A stretch of DNA of 64,000 bases from Alicyclobacillus mali NBRC 102425. GTDB lineage: Bacteria; Bacillota; Bacilli; Alicyclobacillales; Alicyclobacillaceae. How positions within the stretch are numbered: position 1 is the stretch's first letter; every line of letters begins with the position of its first letter. Positions 60,278-64,000 of the stretch are shown piece after piece. Location of the stretch: contig NZ_BCSG01000018.1 of the NCBI RefSeq assembly GCF_001570745.1, positions 1 through 64,000 of the forward strand, read 5' to 3'. The notes under the pieces are model-generated. The model did not search any database. It had not been told where the DNA came from and worked only from the letters and a program-made list of their open reading frames with translations. A program made the position numbers and the translations under genes.

Positions 60278-61027
60278 TCAACCTCCCATGTCGCCGGATT
60301 CGGCAAGCGCAATCGCGAGCGCCACCGCGCCCGCGGTCTCCGTGCGCAGGATGCGCGGACCGAGCGTGACCGTCTGGCAGCGCGCGTCCTGCTTCGCAAG
60401 CCGCCTCTCGCCGCTGGCAAGTCCGCCCTCCGGCCCGACCACCACAGCCGTTCGATTTCCAGCCCCGTGGGCCCGCATGGCCGAGCGGATGCCGCGTTCC
60501 CGTTCCTCCTCGTCGAGCACCAGGACGCGATGGACCTCGTGTTCCGCGATCACGGCGAGCGATGTGGAGAAGTTCGGCGCAAAGACCACAAACGGCACCA
60601 CGTCGCGCTGCGCCTGCATCGCCGCCTCGCGCACGACCTTGCGCCAGCGCGCGAGCTTCTGATCCACCTTGGGGCCCGAGAGCTTAACCACCGAACGCTC
60701 GGCCTCAAACACGACAAATCCCCAGGCGCCGATTTCCGTACACTTCTGCAGGATGACATCCATCTTCTCGCCTTTGGCCAGCCCCTGCACCAGGACAAAC
60801 CGCTGCCGGGGTTCATTCGAAGGCGCGCGCTCGCGCAAGTGCACGCAGACCTCGCCGGATCGCACCTCTGCGATCTCGGCCCAAAACGGCCCGTTGGCAG
60901 CACACACGACGAGGTCCTCGCCGGGCCTGGCGCGCAGGACGCGCGAGAAGTGATGCCCGTCTTCCCCGCTCACCCACATGCGAGACCCTTCATCCACCTG
61001 GGCGTCCAAAAAAAGGCGCGGCAACAT
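60278..61027 (-). CDS. rsmE: 16S rRNA (uracil1498-N3)-methyltransferase
   Basis: 249 residues. The N-terminal PUA-like part (DGHHFSRVLRARPGEDLVV) precedes a SPOUT knot domain with VVVGPEGGLASGE and TLGPRILRTETAGAVAL. ATG 61027 shares its first base with the prmA stop (TGATG). B. subtilis yqeU equivalent at the same locus. Confidence 0.95.
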   Translation of the reverse strand: MLPRLFLDAQVDEGSRMWVSGEDGHHFSRVLRARPGEDLVVCAANGPFWAEIAEVRSGEVCVHLRERAPSNEPRQRFVLVQGLAKGEKMDVILQKCTEIGAWGFVVFEAERSVVKLSGPKVDQKLARWRKVVREAAMQAQRDVVPFVVFAPNFSTSLAVIAEHEVHRVLVLDEEERERGIRSAMRAHGAGNRTAVVVGPEGGLASGERRLAKQDARCQTVTLGPRILRTETAGAVALAIALAESGDMGG

Positions 61028-61977
61028 CAGCGCTTCACCGCCAAGACGCTCACCCAGTCGTCCTGATGCGCCCTGCGCACCACCGAAAACCCGTGATCCG
61101 CGAGCGCCTGCTCCACCTGCTCGCGCTGCGATTCGATGTAGCCCGACGTCAACAGGAATCCGCCCGAAACGAGGCGCGGGCGGACCTGCGGAACGAGCGC
61201 GATCACGACGTCGCGCAGAATGTTGGCCACGGCGAGATCAAACGTCTCTTCCGGACGGAGCGCGGCCAAAAGGTCTCCTTCGCGCACATCGACGCGATCC
61301 CCGAGCCCGTTCTTGCGCGCGTTGTCTCTTGCGGCCGATACAGCGACGGGATCGAGGTCGATGGCCACCACACGCTCGGCGCCGACGAGCGCCGCAGCGA
61401 TGGCGAGCACGCCGGTGCCCGTCCCGACATCCACCACGCGCATCCCAGGGCGGACCACCTCGGCCAAGATCTCGGCGCACATCTGCGTCGTCTGGTGATG
61501 CCCCGTGCCAAACGCCATCCCTGGCTCGATGGCGATGACGCGCCGATGGCGGTACGGCTCGAGATCGGCCGGCTCGGCCCAGACTGGGGCGATGACCAGC
61601 GAATTCCCAACGGGAATGGGGTGATACTGTTCCCGCCATGCGTCCTTCCAGGCGGATTCATCCACCAATTCCACCTGAACGTCCGAGGCCTGCGGCCCGG
61701 GATTTAGCCCCGCCTCTCGGACGCGCTGCACCGCATCTCGCACCCGGCTCTCGATCTCGCCTCGGTCATGCGCCTCTGGAATATACACCGAGATCTCCAC
61801 GTCCTGCGTGGGCGTCAACTGCTCGTCAAACCACTCACCGAACCGCGGCGGCCTCACCTCCGCCGGCGAAATGCCCTCCATCTGCACGCCCTGCACGTCC
61901 GGATAGCTCTCCAGCACAGCGGCCAGCGCATCCGCCGCTTCGTGCGTCACGCGCACGCGCACGTGCCACCAACGCAA
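61027..61977 (-). CDS. prmA: Ribosomal protein L11 methyltransferase
   Basis: 316 residues. An N-terminal substrate-recognition domain (WWHVRVRVTHEAADALAAVL) is followed by a class I SAM domain with motif I VVDVGTGTGVLAIAA and post-motif DLAVANILRDVVIALVP. TTG 61977 lies 7 bases after AGGAGG. Sits between dnaJ and rsmE as in Bacillales. Confidence 0.95.
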   Translation of the reverse strand: MRWWHVRVRVTHEAADALAAVLESYPDVQGVQMEGISPAEVRPPRFGEWFDEQLTPTQDVEISVYIPEAHDRGEIESRVRDAVQRVREAGLNPGPQASDVQVELVDESAWKDAWREQYHPIPVGNSLVIAPVWAEPADLEPYRHRRVIAIEPGMAFGTGHHQTTQMCAEILAEVVRPGMRVVDVGTGTGVLAIAAALVGAERVVAIDLDPVAVSAARDNARKNGLGDRVDVREGDLLAALRPEETFDLAVANILRDVVIALVPQVRPRLVSGGFLLTSGYIESQREQVEQALADHGFSVVRRAHQDDWVSVLAVKR

Positions 61978-62019
61978 TGCGACGCCTCCTCACGACATAT
62001 GTGATAAGTCTTCATGGCA

Positions 62020-63159
62020 TCAGCCGAGAAACGCGTCCTTCACGCGCTCCATGAAAGTCCGCTGCTGCTCGTGCGTCTGCTCGCCGAGCTCCTTCGCGAG
62101 CTGGCGGAACAGTTCCTTTTGCCGCTCCGTCAGATTCGTCGGCGTGACCACGTGGACCCGAATGTGCTCGTCTCCGCGCACCAGGGGGGACCCAAGCTTC
62201 GGAATCCCCTTGCCGCGCAGGCGGAACGTCGTGCCCGTCTGCGTTCCCTCCGGAATCCGGAGCTTCACCTTGCCCTCCAGGGTCGGCACCTCAATTTCGT
62301 CGCCCAGCGCCGCCTGCACAAACGAAATTGGCACGTCGACGTAGATGTTCGTGCCTTCTCGCTCAAACACCTCGTGCGGTTGGACGTGAATCACGACAAA
62401 CAAATCCCCTGGCGGCCCCCCGTTCGGGCTCGGCTCGCCGTAGCCCGCCATGCGCAGACGCGTCCCGGTGTCGACACCCGGAGGGACTTTGACGTCGACG
62501 CTCCGCCGCACCCGCCGCCTGCCCTGACCGCGACAATCCGGACAAGGTTGATCGATGATCTGGCCGCGCCCGTGACACACCGGACAAGGACGCCGGTTGA
62601 TCATGCGGCCGAACGGCGTGTTCGTGACCGTCTGCTGTTCACCCGTGCCGTTACACGCCTGACAGACGCGCGGCTTGCTGCCAGGCCTTGCGCCGGATCC
62701 TCCGCACGTCGAGCACGTCTCAGTCCGAGGCACCTGGATCTCGCGATTCGCCCCGAAGGCCGCCTCCTCAAACGTGATCTCCATCTCGTACTCGAGGTCG
62801 TGCCCCCGCACGGGCCCCCTCCGCGTGCCTCCGCCAAAAAACATATCGAAGATGTCGCCAAAACCGCCCAGGTCGAAATCGCCAAACCCAGCCCCAGGAC
62901 CCCCGGCCTGACCCTGAAACCCGCCGAAGCCTTGCGCGGGATCTTCATGGCCAAACTGGTCATAGCGCGCTCGCTTATCCGGATCCGAAAGCACACCGTA
63001 CGCCTCTGCGATCTCGGCGAACTTCTGCTGCGCATTCGGGTCGTCCTTGTTGACATCGGGGTGATACTGGCGCGCGAGCTTCCGATACGCTTTCTTGATC
63101 TCTTCCTGCGTGGCGGACCGGCTGACACCGAGAACCTCGTAGTAATCTCGCTTGCTCAC
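62020..63159 (-). CDS. dnaJ: Chaperone DnaJ
   Basis: 379 residues. The J domain (residues 1-70) has the HPD motif in YHPDVNK; a Gly/Phe-rich stretch follows, then the zinc domain with four CxxCxGxG repeats ([32 protein letters not shown]), then the two C-terminal substrate domains. It stimulates DnaK ATPase. It lies 114 bases after dnaK with a hairpin in the gap. Confidence 0.98.
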   Translation of the reverse strand: MSKRDYYEVLGVSRSATQEEIKKAYRKLARQYHPDVNKDDPNAQQKFAEIAEAYGVLSDPDKRARYDQFGHEDPAQGFGGFQGQAGGPGAGFGDFDLGGFGDIFDMFFGGGTRRGPVRGHDLEYEMEITFEEAAFGANREIQVPRTETCSTCGGSGARPGSKPRVCQACNGTGEQQTVTNTPFGRMINRRPCPVCHGRGQIIDQPCPDCRGQGRRRVRRSVDVKVPPGVDTGTRLRMAGYGEPSPNGGPPGDLFVVIHVQPHEVFEREGTNIYVDVPISFVQAALGDEIEVPTLEGKVKLRIPEGTQTGTTFRLRGKGIPKLGSPLVRGDEHIRVHVVTPTNLTERQKELFRQLAKELGEQTHEQQRTFMERVKDAFLG

Positions 63160-63208
63160 CGGTATCCCTCCAAACGACCACCGTCACTCCACACCATCTT
63201 ACAACGAG

Positions 63209-63239
63209 GGCAGGGCGACGTCACGCGCATCACCCTGCC
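63209..63239 (-). other. Stem-loop in the dnaK-dnaJ spacer
   Basis: GGCAGGG and CCCTGCC form a 7-base stem around a 17-base loop. No T tract follows, so it may be an mRNA processing or stability element that sets the dnaK to dnaJ ratio. Confidence 0.4.
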
Positions 63240-63273
63240 TGATCCACCATTCATCCCATTCTATGCGCTTCGA

Positions 63274-64000
63274 TCACTTCTTGTCCGGGTCCACTTCCCG
63301 GAAGTCCGCGTCCACCACCGTGTCAGACGCCTGACCCGTGGTTCCAGTGGCAGCATCGGCAGCCCCGGCTTGTTGCCCCGCGCTCGCCGCCTGCGCGGCT
63401 TGCTCGTACAGCTTCGTCGACAGCTTGTGCAACGTCTCCTGCAGCGCTTCAGACTTCGCCTTGATGGCCTCGGCGTCCGATCCGGCCATCGCGTCGCGCA
63501 GTTCCTTCTGCTTCGATTCAGCCTCGCTCTTGAGGGACGCGTCCACTTTGTCGCCGAGATCGCGCAGCAGTTTGTCAGTCTGATAGAGGAGTTGATCCGC
63601 TTGGTTGCGTAACTCCACCTGTTCGCGGCGCTTCTTGTCCTCTTCGGCGTACATCTGCGCTTCCTGCATCATCCGCTCGACCTCGTCCTTGGACAGGCCG
63701 CTCGAAGCTGTGATGGTGATGCGCTGCGACTTGCCAGTCGCGAGATCCTTCGCCGACACATGTACGATGCCGTTTGCGTCGATGTCGAAGGTGACCTCGA
63801 TCTGCGGCACGCCGCGCGGAGCGGGCGGGATATCGTTCAACGTGAAGCGGCCAAGCGTCTTGTTGCCCGCTGCCATCTCGCGCTCGCCCTGCAACACGTG
63901 AATCTCGACAGACGTCTGGTTGTCAGCCGCCGTTGTGAAAACCTGGCTTTTGGACGTCGGAATGGTCGTGTTTCGCGGGATGATCCGCGTGAACACGCCG
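63274..64000 (-). CDS. dnaK: Chaperone DnaK (Hsp70), C-terminal part, cut by the window edge
   Basis: The frame runs off the right edge; the last 242 codons are visible. They cover the substrate-binding domain ([53 protein letters not shown]), the helical lid and a C-terminal tail rich in Ala/Gln/Gly ([17 protein letters not shown]) ending [13 protein letters not shown]. It works with DnaJ and GrpE; grpE and hrcA would lie beyond the right edge. Confidence 0.98.
   Translation of the reverse strand, partial: GVFTRIIPRNTTIPTSKSQVFTTAADNQTSVEIHVLQGEREMAAGNKTLGRFTLNDIPPAPRGVPQIEVTFDIDANGIVHVSAKDLATGKSQRITITASSGLSKDEVERMMQEAQMYAEEDKKRREQVELRNQADQLLYQTDKLLRDLGDKVDASLKSEAESKQKELRDAMAGSDAEAIKAKSEALQETLHKLSTKLYEQAAQAASAGQQAGAADAATGTTGQASDTVVDADFREVDPDKK

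Noticed and set aside
1-64000. tRNA, rRNA, CRISPR, insertion sequence, prophage or defence system
   Set aside because: Looked for cloverleaf-like 3' CCA ends, regularly spaced repeats, transposase or integrase motifs and known defence domains; none seen by eye. A covariance or profile search could still find something small.

Overview
The window looks like a chromosomal segment of a GC-rich, endospore-forming Firmicute, most probably Alicyclobacillus (A. acidocaldarius-like). This is inferred from several things. Sporulation genes are present: two GerA-family loci, an alpha/beta small acid-soluble spore protein, a Spo0E-like phosphatase, yqfC-yqfD, and SigG- and SigH-like promoters. The dnaK-to-rpoD gene order is that of Bacillales. 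GC content is high, GTG and TTG starts are frequent, and there is an aerobic bd-type quinol oxidase. I see no insertion sequences, prophage, CRISPR array, tRNA or rRNA genes; the segment reads as ordinary chromosome.

Positions 1-11200 (mostly minus strand): a gerA cut by the left edge, an FMN-binding glutamate-synthase-like membrane protein, the cytochrome bd operon cydA-cydB-cydD-cydC (oxidase plus the ABC exporter needed for its assembly), and a marR-MFS efflux pair ending in a clear terminator. Positions 11300-20300: an AIM24-like gene, a cobalamin-riboswitch-controlled btuF-btuC-btuD uptake operon, pduO-cobT (adenosylation and lower-ligand activation of B12), an HxlR regulator, queD-queE plus a HAD hydrolase, and an SASP gene with a SigG-type promoter.

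Positions 20400-44700: a mixed metabolic and regulatory stretch. It holds Ppx/GppA, a divergent Lgt homologue, a Spo0E-like protein with an odd tail, MetA (predicted acetyltransferase), a CysP/PiT-type permease, PanD, an SGNH hydrolase with a six-unit tandem repeat, and an HMA domain protein. Next come a gerA-gerC-gerB operon whose gerA is split by a -1 frame change, a DUF1284 protein, a soluble PAS sensor kinase with a long leader, an old yellow enzyme, a two-component system, DUF2231 and DUF3311/SSS genes, a GNAT enzyme, an A-type RNase P RNA gene (rnpB), and an arginase-fold protein.

Positions 42180-64000 (almost all minus strand): the conserved macromolecular-synthesis block dnaK-dnaJ-prmA-rsmE-mtaB-[Nudix/DeoC fusion], yqeW (plus strand), rpsU-yqeY, yqfC-yqfD-phoH-pgpH-ybeY-dgkA-era-yqzL-recO, dnaG-rpoD, and ydcF-trmK-nif3. 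Relative to B. subtilis, cdd, glyQS, ccpN and cccA are absent from this block. Many neighbours overlap by 1-4 bases, which points to translational coupling. The items most worth a second look are the gerA frame change at an A AAC CCC heptamer, the Nudix-DeoC fusion, the Lgt homologue with altered signature residues, the kinase leader, the GNAT tandem repeat and the A-type RNase P RNA.
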